A stretch of 64,000 nucleotides of DNA, taken from positions 62,001-126,000 of the forward strand of contig NZ_ASWE01000003.1 in NCBI RefSeq assembly GCF_000407505.1, in the 5' to 3' direction. The DNA is from Enterococcus phoeniculicola ATCC BAA-412. Lineage in GTDB: Bacteria; Bacillota; Bacilli; Lactobacillales; Enterococcaceae. The first letter of the stretch is position 1. Each line of letters begins with the position of its first letter. Positions 34,264 to 43,263 of this stretch are shown here, one piece after another. A model generated the notes under the pieces. That model made no database searches. It was not told where the DNA came from and saw nothing but the letters and a program-made list of their open reading frames with translations. The position numbers and the translations under genes are program-made.

Positions 34264-34284
34264 AAAACGTAATCATTACGATTT
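34264..34284. promoter_or_regulatory. Zur-type operator
   Basis: AAAACGTAATCATTACGATTT: the core CGTAATCATTACG is a perfect inverted repeat around one base and matches the Gram-positive Zur box (TCGTAATNATTACGA) except at one end. It lies in the promoter region of adcA and would repress it when zinc is plentiful. Confidence 0.75.
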
Positions 34285-34466
34285 ACAAGAAGGACTTTAT
34301 CATCAAAAAATGTGACTGTCAAGATAAAATAACATGAAAATTCATTCAAATGAATGTTCAATCATTTTTTGTACTTATTTTTAGTGAGGGATAGTGGATA
34401 AAATCCTAGAGAATTACCTGGGGAATTAGATGGGAATCCCTCTAAATTAAAGGTTTTTGAGTGGAT

Positions 34467-34523
34467 AAAAAACAGGAATAGGCGGCGATAAAAAAATAGG
34501 GCACACTTATTCCTGTTTTATTA
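34467..34523. terminator. Bidirectional terminator
   Basis: AAAACAGGAATA pairs exactly with TATTCCTGTTTT, with A/T runs at both sides. It lies downstream of the P-loop kinase gene (minus strand). Confidence 0.75.
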
Positions 34524-34548
34524 AAAAACGAAATTGGAAGATGAGAAC

Positions 34549-35052
34549 TTAAGGGGATTTAGTTGAATTTGTTATATCAAAAAGAATTTTTTTGAGAACT
34601 TCATCTACACTCATTTGCTTAGTTAAGATTGTTTCATTTAACTGAGAGGCAGTATCTTGTTCCTTCCACCATTGCTTCATGTCGTCTTCGTTGAAGGAGA
34701 CCTCTTTTTTTGTCTGGTGTCTTTGGACTGTCTCAAGAAAGGGCAAGTCATAATAGTAAGCGAGTAGGATAGGAAATTCTTGTGTGATTGTTTCAAAGAG
34801 CGGAGCATACCACTCTGAACGTAAAATTCCTTCTAAAATAATAAAGGAACAATGTTTTTTCCCATAACGTAACAGCGTAGTTAATAAGGAGATGGCTGGA
34901 GTTTCAGGACCGTCTTTCACATAAAGCATCTCTCGGCGTATAACATCTTGGGAAAGAAGTAGACAATGGGGTCCTAACTCTTTTTGGAGTGCATTGGCGA
35001 CGGTTGTTTTCCCACTACCAGAGTTTCCTCGCAGAATAATTAAAGTAGTCAT
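34549..35052 (-). CDS. P-loop (AAA_33/zeta-toxin-like) kinase of unknown substrate
   Basis: 167 residues starting at MTTLIILRG after AAAGGA; a start twelve codons earlier lacks a ribosome site. Walker A is RGNSGSGKTTVANAL near residues 8-22; SQDVIRREML near 34 is the substrate segment seen in small-molecule kinases of this fold, and FIILEGILRSEW is the second acidic strand. Related proteins phosphorylate antibiotics, nucleotide sugars or RNA ends. It stands alone with its own terminator, so context says nothing about its job. No antitoxin gene is adjacent. Confidence 0.7.
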   Translation of the reverse strand: MTTLIILRGNSGSGKTTVANALQKELGPHCLLLSQDVIRREMLYVKDGPETPAISLLTTLLRYGKKHCSFIILEGILRSEWYAPLFETITQEFPILLAYYYDLPFLETVQRHQTKKEVSFNEDDMKQWWKEQDTASQLNETILTKQMSVDEVLKKILFDITNSTKSP

Positions 35053-35677
35053 CTCTTTTTTCCTTTCCTTTTCTAGACAATTATACAAGAAAAACTCACG
35101 AAGAACATCTCAGTCACGGTTAGATTTTTTTCGCCAGACGAGGTGACTTCCACATACGTTTTTTTGAACAGTTATTATTTTTTTCTGATATATTAGCGGC
35201 CGTTTAGCTTAAGTAAGTTAAGGGTTGACGACAGTCTCTATGAAAAAAAGACAATTTTGAAACAAGGCTTGTCAAAAAAAAAGTAAATCCAGAGGGCAAG
35301 AACCGTATAGTAAGCTGGGTGGTTTTTCTTTTTTTTTGTTTATTTAAGGAAATGGAACGTTCTTCATAAATATCAAAAGAAAATAGGAATATATAATCGA
35401 TAGAACCCTTGTCATAACAGATGTTCTTTCCTTTTTTAAAGAAAAAAGTAGAAAAATAATCTTTTTTTTAAATAACGAAAGATATTTACACAACTATTAT
35501 GTAAAAGGTTTTCTTGTGTGTATAATAACAAAAAAAGTGTTCTATAGGTTGGCTTGTCGAAAATGTTGCCGAATTTTCTTTATTTAAAGGTTGATTTCTT
35601 CTATAATTAATAAGAACTGTCTCTATTTTTTTATATAGACATGTTGAGGGGACGAACAATAACTAAGGGGTGTGTTC
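35053..35677 (+). promoter_or_regulatory. Long AT-rich leader of the polysaccharide regulatory operon
   Basis: No gene seen. TATAAT hexamers at 35521-35526 and 35602-35607 are candidate -10 boxes, neither with a good -35, so activation may be needed. GTTGACGACAG near 35223 could be an older -35. AGAACC...GGTGGTTTTTCTTTTTTTTTG near 35299-35340 could form a weak terminator-like hairpin. I do not recognise a known riboswitch. Confidence 0.4.
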
Positions 35678-36490
35678 ATGGGCAAAACGTTATTTAAGAC
35701 GTTGACCGTTGTCGCAGCAGGTGTAGGGGCAATTGCTGTTTGTTTTTTAGGATTTAGAGAGAATAACCAACGTCAGTATCGACAACGAGTAGAGTATGCG
35801 CAAACAGCAATTAAAAGAGAAAAAGAAGGAATACCTGAAGTAGAAAATGAAGTAAATGGTTTGTTTGCTGATAAAAATCACACATTCCTCAAAAAGAGTG
35901 TTAATGATGAGACGTTGACAAAGGTTTCTGCGACAATCTCTTCAATTAAAGCTTCAGCTAAAGAATATGGGATTGAAGAAGAGGCTCTGCCAAAAGGAGC
36001 GAAAGAGATTCAGGAAAAGAAAAAAGCAATCGAAGGTTTAGTCAAAGAAGCTCGAGCAAAGCTATCGATCCAAGAAGCAGCAGGCAAACTTTTTGTTAAT
36101 GGAGTGTCTGATTGGCAAAAAACTGAAAATACTGTGATTATTAAAGAAGAGTTAAAAGAGACGGACATTGGGAAAATTCGTGAAAACTTGAGTTTATTTG
36201 ATGATAGTTCATGGAAGAAGAATGTAGATACGTATCTGGGATACGCAGATGCGCAAGTCAAACGAATTAGTGAGTTAAAAGCATCGTTTGATCGTATGTT
36301 AAAAGATGGAACGGTTACTAGCGCAGTAACCTATGAAGACTATCTAGCTGCGGTTGACAGTATTAGTCAAATTAGAAATGAAAAAGAAAAAGAAAAATTT
36401 TCTGCTTTAGCAGAAAAAGTAGCCCAACAAATGGGCTATGGGGCTAACTATTACGACAATACCAGTACAGATGAAACAATTTATTATTAA
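35678..36490 (+). CDS. Membrane-anchored extracytoplasmic protein of the polysaccharide locus, function unknown
   Basis: 270 residues from the ATG seven bases after AAGGGG (GTG two codons earlier is too close). One N-terminal membrane segment (about 6-24), then a highly charged helical body of about 240 residues rich in Lys and Glu and without cysteine, ending in an Asn/Tyr-rich tail (GYGANYYDNTS, TIYY). I recognise no enzyme domain. It leads an LCP-Wzz-Wze-Wzh series and could be a surface anchor or sensor for cell-wall polysaccharide assembly. Confidence 0.65.
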   Translation: MGKTLFKTLTVVAAGVGAIAVCFLGFRENNQRQYRQRVEYAQTAIKREKEGIPEVENEVNGLFADKNHTFLKKSVNDETLTKVSATISSIKASAKEYGIEEEALPKGAKEIQEKKKAIEGLVKEARAKLSIQEAAGKLFVNGVSDWQKTENTVIIKEELKETDIGKIRENLSLFDDSSWKKNVDTYLGYADAQVKRISELKASFDRMLKDGTVTSAVTYEDYLAAVDSISQIRNEKEKEKFSALAEKVAQQMGYGANYYDNTSTDETIYY

Positions 36491-36570
36491 ATGGCAACAA
36501 AAAGTTCATAGGTGATAGAATAAAGAAAACGATTCTTTCATAAATAGATTGAATTAATTGGAGGAAAGCT

Positions 36571-37503
36571 ATGTCAAAGGGAAAAAAGATTTTTTTGATT
36601 ATTTTGACAGTGATCGTGGTACTTATCATTACAGTTGTTGGTATAGGAGCGAAATTCTACAATGATCTCTCTAGTGCATTTGATAAAACCTACGAAACCG
36701 TTGATCGATCAGGAAAACTTGATAATCATCGTGAGAACCCAGTTGATTTAACGAAGCAGGAATCTGTTTCTATCCTATTAATGGGGATTGATACAGGGGA
36801 TTTAGGGCGTGTGGAACAAGGGCGCTCAGATACGATAATGGTGGCAACAATTAGTCCAGAAGATCAGCAAACTACAGTGGTCAGTATTGCGCGCGATACA
36901 TATGTAGACATTGTTGGACGCGGGACACAAGATAAAATTAACCATGCCTATGCTTTTGGTGGGGCAGCAATGTCCATGGATACGGTTCAAAAATATCTAG
37001 ATATTCCAATTGATCATTATGTGTCAATTAATATGAAAGGCTTGAAACAGCTTGTTGATGCTGTTGGCGGGGTTGAAGTGAATAATGATTTGACGTTTTC
37101 GCAAGATGGCCATGATTTTGTTATTGGGAAAATTAAGTTGGACGGTGATGCAGCATTAGCCTATTCACGGATGCGCTATGAAGATCCTAATGGAGATTAT
37201 GGACGTCAAGAGCGTCAAAGAAAAATTGTAGAAGGTATTGCGAAAAAAGCCATGAGTATTGATGGAGTAAGCAAATACCAGAGTATCTTAGGGGCTGTTG
37301 AGAGCAACATGAAAACCGACATGAGCTTCTCTGAAATGAAAACCATAGCTTTAAATTATCGCGATGCATTTGGAACAATTAAGCAAGACCAGCTAAAAGG
37401 CGAGGGCTTCATGCAAGATGGTGTCTCTTACCAAAGAGTAAGCAAAGAGGAGTTAACTAGAGTTCAAAATGAACTGAAAAATCAAATGAACATAGAGAAT
37501 TAA
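36571..37503 (+). CDS. LytR-CpsA-Psr (LCP) family protein
   Basis: 310 residues. N-terminal membrane segment about 5-27; the LCP domain shows ILLMGIDTGDLGRVEQGRSDTIMVATI near residue 66, SIARDTYVDIVG near 103 and DKINHAYAFGG near 120, with the Arg and Asp residues that bind the polyprenyl pyrophosphate. LCP enzymes attach polysaccharide or teichoic acid to peptidoglycan outside the cell. GGAGG precedes the ATG. Second gene of the locus, followed 17 bases later by a chain-length regulator. Confidence 0.9.
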   Translation: MSKGKKIFLIILTVIVVLIITVVGIGAKFYNDLSSAFDKTYETVDRSGKLDNHRENPVDLTKQESVSILLMGIDTGDLGRVEQGRSDTIMVATISPEDQQTTVVSIARDTYVDIVGRGTQDKINHAYAFGGAAMSMDTVQKYLDIPIDHYVSINMKGLKQLVDAVGGVEVNNDLTFSQDGHDFVIGKIKLDGDAALAYSRMRYEDPNGDYGRQERQRKIVEGIAKKAMSIDGVSKYQSILGAVESNMKTDMSFSEMKTIALNYRDAFGTIKQDQLKGEGFMQDGVSYQRVSKEELTRVQNELKNQMNIEN

Positions 37504-37520
37504 TAGAGAGTGGAGAAAAG

Positions 37521-38300
37521 ATGGAAGAGACAATTAGTTTAAAAGATATTTTTGAAGTCCTACGCAAACACATTGCGTCAATATTTATTTCAATGTTTGC
37601 CGGTTTAGCTATCGCTGGCGTAGTCACATTTTTTGTAATTACACCCAAATATAGCTCACAAGCGCAATTGATCGTCACTTTACCTCAAACGGAAACGGCA
37701 AATGTAAATGATGTAAACACTAACCTACAGATGATAAACACTTATAAAGATATGATTGTAGGAGACCTAGTAATGAATGAGGTTGAGGAACGTTTAGCAA
37801 AAGATGATAATGTAGAAATGACAGCTAAAGAAATTAAAGGTTCTATTTCAATCATTCAATCACCAAATTCACAAATGTTTTCTATTCAAGCAACAAGTAC
37901 GAATGCAGTGACCTCACAACAAATTGCTAATACAACAGCAATCGTTTTTCAAGAGAATGCGAAAGACGTGTTGAGTGTTGATAAAATTTCAATTATCTCC
38001 ACAGCAGTAGCAAGCCCATCACCAGTTTCACCTAATAACAAATTGAATCTTGCGATAGGATTAGTATTAGGTTTAATGGTAGGGATAGGATTTGCATTCT
38101 TGCTACAATTGATGGACAGAACGGTTAAAGATGTTAAATTTGTGACAGATACGCTAGGCTTCACCATTCTAGGGACTGTTCCTCAAATGTCTCAAAAAGA
38201 GATACAAGCAACAATTCAAAAGAAATCTGCAGTATCCGTAGTAAAAAAAACAGAAAGCGATCCATCGACAGAGTCACGTCGTAGTCGCTCTCGTGTCTAG
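37521..38300 (+). CDS. Wzz/CpsC-type polysaccharide chain-length regulator
   Basis: 259 residues. Membrane segments at about 19-40 and 173-194 flank an extracellular domain; the Pro-rich SPSPVSPNNKLN precedes the second segment, as in the family. The cytoplasmic tail ends in a basic stretch (ESRRSRSRV). It partners the Wze-type tyrosine kinase encoded next, activating it as in CpsC/CpsD. Stop and the ribosome site of the next gene overlap (TAGGAGG). Confidence 0.85.
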   Translation: MEETISLKDIFEVLRKHIASIFISMFAGLAIAGVVTFFVITPKYSSQAQLIVTLPQTETANVNDVNTNLQMINTYKDMIVGDLVMNEVEERLAKDDNVEMTAKEIKGSISIIQSPNSQMFSIQATSTNAVTSQQIANTTAIVFQENAKDVLSVDKISIISTAVASPSPVSPNNKLNLAIGLVLGLMVGIGFAFLLQLMDRTVKDVKFVTDTLGFTILGTVPQMSQKEIQATIQKKSAVSVVKKTESDPSTESRRSRSRV

Positions 38301-38314
38301 GAGGATTGATAGTC

Positions 38315-39016
38315 ATGGCAAAGAAAAAAGAACATAACGGTCCTGTTACTCACCCAGTTAGTTTGATTACTTTAGTAAATCCTTCTTCACCTATTTCTGA
38401 ACAATACCGGACAATTCGAACAAATATTCAGTTTGCCTCTTCTGCGGATAATCCGATAAAGACGATGGTAATCACATCTTCTGGACCAGGAGAGGGGAAA
38501 TCAACGACATCAGCTAATTTAGCAGTTGTTTTTGCGAAGGCAGGTCAACGTGTATTATTAGTAGATGCAGATATGCGGAAGCCGACAGTGTATAAAACAT
38601 TTAATTTAAATAATTCAAGAGGATTAAGTACAGTATTGAGTACCGCTACAAGTGTTCTGGAGGCAGCTCAGCGCACCGTGATTGACAATCTAACTATTTT
38701 AACGAGTGGGCCTAAGCCACCAAATCCTTCAGAATTATTGGGTTCTATGCGAATGGGGCAAGTAATTGAAGAAGCAAAAAATATGTATGATATTGTTATC
38801 TTTGATATGCCTCCAGTAGTGACAGTGACAGATGCTCAGATAATGGCTTCAAAAACAGATGGGACATTATTAGTTATTCGCGAGAATGTTTCAAGAAAAG
38901 AATCACTTGTGAAGGCAAAAGAATTATTGAATATGGTTCAAGCTAGAATTTTGGGAGCTATCTATAACGGTGCTGAGCATAGTAATGATCAAGGTTATTA
39001 TTATTACGGAAACTAG
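38315..39016 (+). CDS. Wze/CpsD-type tyrosine kinase
   Basis: 233 residues from the ATG ten bases after AGGAGG. BY-kinase motifs: Walker A SSGPGEGKSTTSANLA near residue 50, Walker A' LLVDADMRKP near 80, Walker B DIVIFDMPPV near 160, and a C-terminal tyrosine cluster (GYYYYGN) for autophosphorylation. With CpsC and the phosphatase encoded next it tunes polymer length and export. All motifs are intact. Confidence 0.9.
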   Translation: MAKKKEHNGPVTHPVSLITLVNPSSPISEQYRTIRTNIQFASSADNPIKTMVITSSGPGEGKSTTSANLAVVFAKAGQRVLLVDADMRKPTVYKTFNLNNSRGLSTVLSTATSVLEAAQRTVIDNLTILTSGPKPPNPSELLGSMRMGQVIEEAKNMYDIVIFDMPPVVTVTDAQIMASKTDGTLLVIRENVSRKESLVKAKELLNMVQARILGAIYNGAEHSNDQGYYYYGN

Positions 39017-39036
39017 TAGATAAGGAGACAGGCAAA

Positions 39037-39801
39037 ATGATTGATTTACATTGTCACATTTTACCAGGAATTGATGACGGCGCGTCGTCGATAGAAGATA
39101 GTATTGATATGGCAGAAAAAGCGATCAGCCAAGGCATTACACATATCCTATGTACTCCTCATCACAATAACGGAAAATATAACAATCCTAAATCAGAGGT
39201 AATTGCGCTTGTTGCTTCTCTACAAGATGAATTAGATAATCGAAACCTACCGCTCACGCTCCTAGAAGGGCAAGAGGTTCGGATTACAGGTGACTTGTTA
39301 GAGGATTTAAAAAAAGATAATATCTTGTTTACTGATTTAGATGATACCTACATCCTAATTGAATTTCCAACAATGGAAGTACCGACTTACACAGAGCAAA
39401 TCTTCTTTGAGTTACAGGCATTAGGGAAAACGCCTGTCATTGTTCATCCGGAGCGAAATGCCTATTTCCGAAAAGATCCCAATCATTTGATTCCATTTTT
39501 AGAGATGGGATGTTTGGCTCAGCTTACGGCACCTAGTTATATAGGTACATTTGGTAAGGAAATTCAAAAGACAGCCAAAATTATGGTAGAACATAATTTA
39601 GTACAGATGGTTGCTTCTGATGCACATGGAGTGAATAAACGAACATTTTATATGAAGGAAGCCTATGAACAAATCGGCAAAGATTTTGGATGGGAAAAGG
39701 TCGCTTTAATGAAACAAGTAGCCAAAGATCTCTTAAATGGGGATAGAACCCACTACTTAGACTATGTGGAAATTAAAAAGAAAAAATTTGGCTTATTTTG
39801 A
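39037..39801 (+). CDS. Wzh/CpsB-type protein-tyrosine phosphatase (PHP fold)
   Basis: 254 residues. PHP metal motif MIDLHCHILPGIDDGA at the N-terminus, CTPHHNNGKYNNP near residue 45, VIVHPERNAYF near 135 and ASDAHGVNKR near 193. It dephosphorylates the Wze kinase tail. It is the last gene of the series; no priming transferase, glycosyltransferase, flippase or polymerase follows, so the polymer genes must be elsewhere. Confidence 0.9.
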   Translation: MIDLHCHILPGIDDGASSIEDSIDMAEKAISQGITHILCTPHHNNGKYNNPKSEVIALVASLQDELDNRNLPLTLLEGQEVRITGDLLEDLKKDNILFTDLDDTYILIEFPTMEVPTYTEQIFFELQALGKTPVIVHPERNAYFRKDPNHLIPFLEMGCLAQLTAPSYIGTFGKEIQKTAKIMVEHNLVQMVASDAHGVNKRTFYMKEAYEQIGKDFGWEKVALMKQVAKDLLNGDRTHYLDYVEIKKKKFGLF

Positions 39802-39905
39802 TTTAAGATAAAGGGCATTCATCTTGGAAAATAAGCATTTGATACAAAAATGATCCACTTTGAGCAACAAAGAAGATAATTTTTGTATTAATCAGAAGAC
39901 ATTAT

Positions 39906-39943
39906 AAGAGCGGATAATAACTAGGTTATATCTGCTCTTTTTC
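39906..39943 (+). terminator. Terminator after the Wzh gene
   Basis: AAGAGCGGATA pairs with TATCTGCTCTT (one G-T pair), followed by a T run. Confidence 0.75.
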
Positions 39944-39968
39944 TATAATGAGAGAAAAGAGGTATCCC

Positions 39969-40421
39969 ATGATTCACTTAACAGAAATTAATCAGAAGAA
40001 TTATAAAGTGTGTGCGAAGTTACACGTAGAAAAAACACAGGAAAATTTTGTCGCTCCTAATTGGTATTCTTTGTTGGAGGCTAAATTTGAAGAGGATAGA
40101 AAAGCATTTGGTATCTATGAGGAAGAGGAAATGGTTGGCTTTCTCATGTTTAGCTATTATCCAGCAGATGAATCTTATCCGAAAGATTCTTGGTGGATTG
40201 AACGGTTCATGATTGATTCTCGGTTTCAAAATAAAGGGTTCGGAAAAAAAGGATTGCAAAAAGCGCTGGAATGGTTCGATAAAGAGTATAAAGAAACAGA
40301 ACTTCGCATTTCAGCTGTAGAGGGAAATACAATCGCTCAAAACTTATATGAACAAGTGGGCTTTGTAATGACGGGAGAAAAAGTCGACGGAGAAATTGTC
40401 TTGTTGAAGTCAGTGAATTAA
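39969..40421 (+). CDS. GNAT-family N-acetyltransferase (BltD/spermidine type)
   Basis: 150 residues from the ATG after AGAGGT; an ATG seven codons earlier falls in the terminator. The acetyl-CoA loop [15 protein letters not shown] is near residue 83, preceded by the WWIERFMID strand, and the later strand [22 protein letters not shown] is typical of polyamine or small amine acetyltransferases. Monocistronic. Spermidine is a reasonable but unproven substrate. Confidence 0.8.
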   Translation: MIHLTEINQKNYKVCAKLHVEKTQENFVAPNWYSLLEAKFEEDRKAFGIYEEEEMVGFLMFSYYPADESYPKDSWWIERFMIDSRFQNKGFGKKGLQKALEWFDKEYKETELRISAVEGNTIAQNLYEQVGFVMTGEKVDGEIVLLKSVN

Positions 40422-40522
40422 GCAGGGATAAAACATCAAATAGAGGGGGAGCATCCTTCTGTTTGGTGTTTCTTTTTTTTCGCGTTATACTTAAACTAGC
40501 AGAAAAGGAGCGTGTGTTATCA

Positions 40523-41923
40523 ATGAAAAAACGAGTAAAAGGTTCATGTACCACGATATTAGTTGGGAAAAATGCATCAATTGACGGTTCAACCATAATT
40601 TCAAGAAACGATGATGGACATGAAGCTTTAGATCCTCAACGGTTTGTCGTCGTTCAACCAGAAGCACAGCCGAAAAGCTATCAATCGGTCATTAGTGGTG
40701 TGAAAATCGACTTGCCAGAAAATCCAATGGGTTATACTTCTATGCCAAATGCTATTTTGACCAACGGAATTTGGCCGGCTGCAGGAATTAATCGTGAAAA
40801 TGTCTCTATGTCAGCAACTGAAACAATTACGATAAATTCACGTATTTTAGGTGTTGATCCTTATGAAGAAGGGGGAATCGGGGAAGAAGATATGGTTACC
40901 CTCGTATTACCTTACATCAAAAGTGCAAGAGAAGGTGTAGAGCGTTTAGGTGCTTTGTTAGAAAAATATGGGACGTACGAATCTAACGGGATTGCATTTG
41001 CTGACAAAGAGGAGGTTTGGTGGCTGGAAACAATTGGTGGCCATCACTGGGCAGCTGTGCGTATTCCAGATGACGCTTATGTCGTTGCCCCAAATCGAAT
41101 GAATATTGACATGTTTGATTTTGATTCTAAAAACACATTATGTTCAAAAGATTTACAAGCCCTTATTGAAGAAAATCATCTAAATCCAGATTTTGAAGGA
41201 TATAATTTACGTCATATTTTTGGGAGCTCTTCAATTAAAGATACGGTTTATAATAATCCGCGGACGTGGTATGGACAAAGCTACTTCACGCCAGAAGTGG
41301 TACAAGAACCCATGAGTCAGGAACTTCCATTTATTTGTCGTGCCAATCGAAAGATTTCTATTGAGGATGTAAAATTTGTTTTAAGCTCTCATTTTGAAAA
41401 TACGGATTATGACCCATATGGAGAAGGAAAAGAAAAAGAATGGTTCCGTCCAATTGGGATTAACAGAAATCACAATGTGCATATTTTGCAAGTGAGAAAT
41501 GATGTTCCAGACGAAATTGCAGGAATCCACTGGTTAGCTTATGGCGCTAATACCTTTAATTCTGTTGTCCCATTCTATGCAAATGTGAAAGATACGCCAG
41601 CTTGCTATAAAGATGCGACAGGAACCTTTGACTTAACGAATATGTACTGGTTGAGCTGTACAACTGCTCTTCTTGGAGATACGGACTATGATTTTTACGT
41701 AGATATGCGAAATACGTTTGAGTTAGAAGCTGTTGCAAGCTATCGTGTTATTCAACGGGAAACTGATAAAGAAGTGAAGGCGCAGACAGATGTGCAAGCA
41801 TTTCTCGAAAAGGCAAATGAACGTTTAGCGGAAGACTCTTTAAGACGTCAAACCAAGTTGTTAGGAGATATGGTAATTGCAGGCTCTGAACGGATGAAGC
41901 TACGTTATAATTTGAACGACTAA
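40523..41923 (+). CDS. C69-family dipeptidase (PepD/dipeptidase A type)
   Basis: 466 residues from the ATG after AAGGAG; the longer frame begins in the intergenic region. Cys9 in [16 protein letters not shown] is the expected N-terminal nucleophile after removal of a short propeptide; [15 protein letters not shown] follows, as in dipeptidase A of lactobacilli. It is a cytoplasmic Ntn-hydrolase acting on a broad range of dipeptides. Monocistronic, with a terminator after it. Confidence 0.85.
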   Translation: MKKRVKGSCTTILVGKNASIDGSTIISRNDDGHEALDPQRFVVVQPEAQPKSYQSVISGVKIDLPENPMGYTSMPNAILTNGIWPAAGINRENVSMSATETITINSRILGVDPYEEGGIGEEDMVTLVLPYIKSAREGVERLGALLEKYGTYESNGIAFADKEEVWWLETIGGHHWAAVRIPDDAYVVAPNRMNIDMFDFDSKNTLCSKDLQALIEENHLNPDFEGYNLRHIFGSSSIKDTVYNNPRTWYGQSYFTPEVVQEPMSQELPFICRANRKISIEDVKFVLSSHFENTDYDPYGEGKEKEWFRPIGINRNHNVHILQVRNDVPDEIAGIHWLAYGANTFNSVVPFYANVKDTPACYKDATGTFDLTNMYWLSCTTALLGDTDYDFYVDMRNTFELEAVASYRVIQRETDKEVKAQTDVQAFLEKANERLAEDSLRRQTKLLGDMVIAGSERMKLRYNLND

Positions 41924-41941
41924 GAGCAAAAAAATAATAGG

Positions 41942-41982
41942 AATAGTTGGGAAATAAAGTTACACAGCTTCCCAATTGTTTA
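41942..41982 (+). terminator. pepD terminator
   Basis: AATAGTTGGGAA pairs with TTCCCAATTGTT around a 15-base loop, followed by TATAAAAAGC. The T run is short, so strength is uncertain. Confidence 0.55.
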
Positions 41983-42474
41983 TAAAAAGCTCTGTCACCA
42001 CTAAGCCTTTCTCTAATAATCCAAGTAATTTTTTGATAAAATAATTTATTGAACCTAACGTTCTCTCAGTTTTTTATTTTGTGGTGATTTAATCATACTA
42101 GAGAATGATAGGTTTTTTTATATCTAAAATAAAAAAAGATTGAGGGTGAGACATAACGAATTATAGCTCACCCTCGTAAACTCTTAATGAAGGTTGGTAA
42201 GAGAAGCAACGCATCTACATTACGTGTTGAGTGGGGGGGACTCATCTTCACTGCGTTACGATCTCAACAACTTCTACGCATGGGACATGCTAGAGTTGAA
42301 GGCTTCGCAAATAAATTAAAGTCGACGTGGCGATGTCCTTGGTTCCGAAAATTTGAGGAGTACCCGGAATCAGTCAACACCAAAAGAAACTTTTTGGTGT
42401 TGACTGTCAGTTTTGGGAATGCCTGCTTATTTCAAAAAGTTCAAATTCTTCCTAACCTTTTTTATCTTAACTAT
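41983..42474. repeat. Gene-free region with hairpin and second repeat family
   Basis: GAGGGTGAG and CTCACCCTC (42142-42175) form a hairpin like those closing the dispersed repeats at 13358 and 57888. CATCTTCACTGCG near 42242 and TTCTACGCATGGGACATGCT near 42272 recur near 17621 and 23793. A 101-codon open frame across the region is repeat-derived and not convincing. AACACCAAAAAG and CTTTTTGGTGTT near 42385 form another hairpin. Confidence 0.5.
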
Positions 42475-43263
42475 TTAAAGAGTCAATTTTAGATGGGTTT
42501 GTACCTCTGCTAGTAGCGTTGGTCCTGCACAAAAAATATCTTTTTCTTCTCCTGTCGTGTACGGACTTCCATCAACTCCTTGAAAGACTACGCCATTTTC
42601 CTCTGCAAAAATTTTTCCAGCAGCAATATCCCAGAACTTCATTCCGCCTTTGTTAAGCATTCCGTCAATGGTTCCTTTCCCCAATGCAACAAGTCCTAGA
42701 GATGCACAGGACATAGAGCCTAATCCACGCGATTGATTGATTAGTTCTTTGATTCCATAGAGATTTTTATCAATATAATGGAAGCGAGCATAAATTAAGC
42801 TGTCTTCTAATTTTCGATCTATTCTTGATGGGAGTCTCGTTTGATTTTGATAAACACCTTCTCCTCTTTTAGCAGAGTAGAGTATATCTTCCATGACATC
42901 ATAAATATAAGCTAATTCTCCAATTCCGTCGTGATAAATACCGATAGAGATAGCAAAATCTGCCTGTTTGTACACGAGATTAGAGGTTCCATCAATCGGA
43001 TCAATTCCCCATACTGTTCCCGTAAGCTCATTTAGAGTATCGCCAAATCCTTCTTCACTAATGATATGGTGAGAAGGGTATCTATTTTTTATCTCTTGCA
43101 CTAAAAATGCTTCGACCTCAGTGTCAATATTGGTTACGAAATCATGCGCATGCTTTTTTGTATGAATGGTTAAATCTTCAGTTAGCTTCCTTTGAATCAT
43201 AGTTCCAGCTGCTTTAATGAGAGATTCAGTAAAAAAGTGAAGTTCATAAAAATCTACGGTCAT
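42475..43263 (-). CDS. Inositol monophosphatase family protein
   Basis: 262 residues. Metal and catalytic motifs of the family: SEEGFGD near residue 70, VWGIDPIDGTSNLVY near 84 and GGMKFWDIAAG near 205. Members hydrolyse inositol phosphate, fructose-1,6-bisphosphate, PAP or related substrates. The start overlaps the stop of the PTS IID gene (TAATG), so it is the last gene of a mannose-family PTS operon. I infer that it removes phosphate from, or otherwise limits, the sugar phosphate brought in by the PTS. Confidence 0.8.
   Translation of the reverse strand: MTVDFYELHFFTESLIKAAGTMIQRKLTEDLTIHTKKHAHDFVTNIDTEVEAFLVQEIKNRYPSHHIISEEGFGDTLNELTGTVWGIDPIDGTSNLVYKQADFAISIGIYHDGIGELAYIYDVMEDILYSAKRGEGVYQNQTRLPSRIDRKLEDSLIYARFHYIDKNLYGIKELINQSRGLGSMSCASLGLVALGKGTIDGMLNKGGMKFWDIAAGKIFAEENGVVFQGVDGSPYTTGEEKDIFCAGPTLLAEVQTHLKLTL

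Noticed and set aside
34121-34315. Plus-strand frame over the Zur box region
   Set aside because: No ribosome site, low-complexity product and opposite to the adcA leader; the minus-strand 38-codon frame is better supported.
34549-35052. Zeta-type toxin of a toxin-antitoxin pair
   Set aside because: The Walker A fold fits, but there is no adjacent epsilon-like antitoxin gene and the protein is shorter than zeta toxins; kept as a kinase of unknown substrate.
35200-35340. Possible riboswitch in the polysaccharide leader
   Set aside because: The length and hairpins are suggestive, but I could not match a conserved core of the c-di-AMP, c-di-GMP, purine, TPP, SAM or T-box classes.
42187-42492. 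101-codon open frame on the plus strand
   Set aside because: It runs through repeat sequence shared with 17621 and 23793, has no ribosome site and overlaps the end of the phosphatase gene; its composition is not protein-like.
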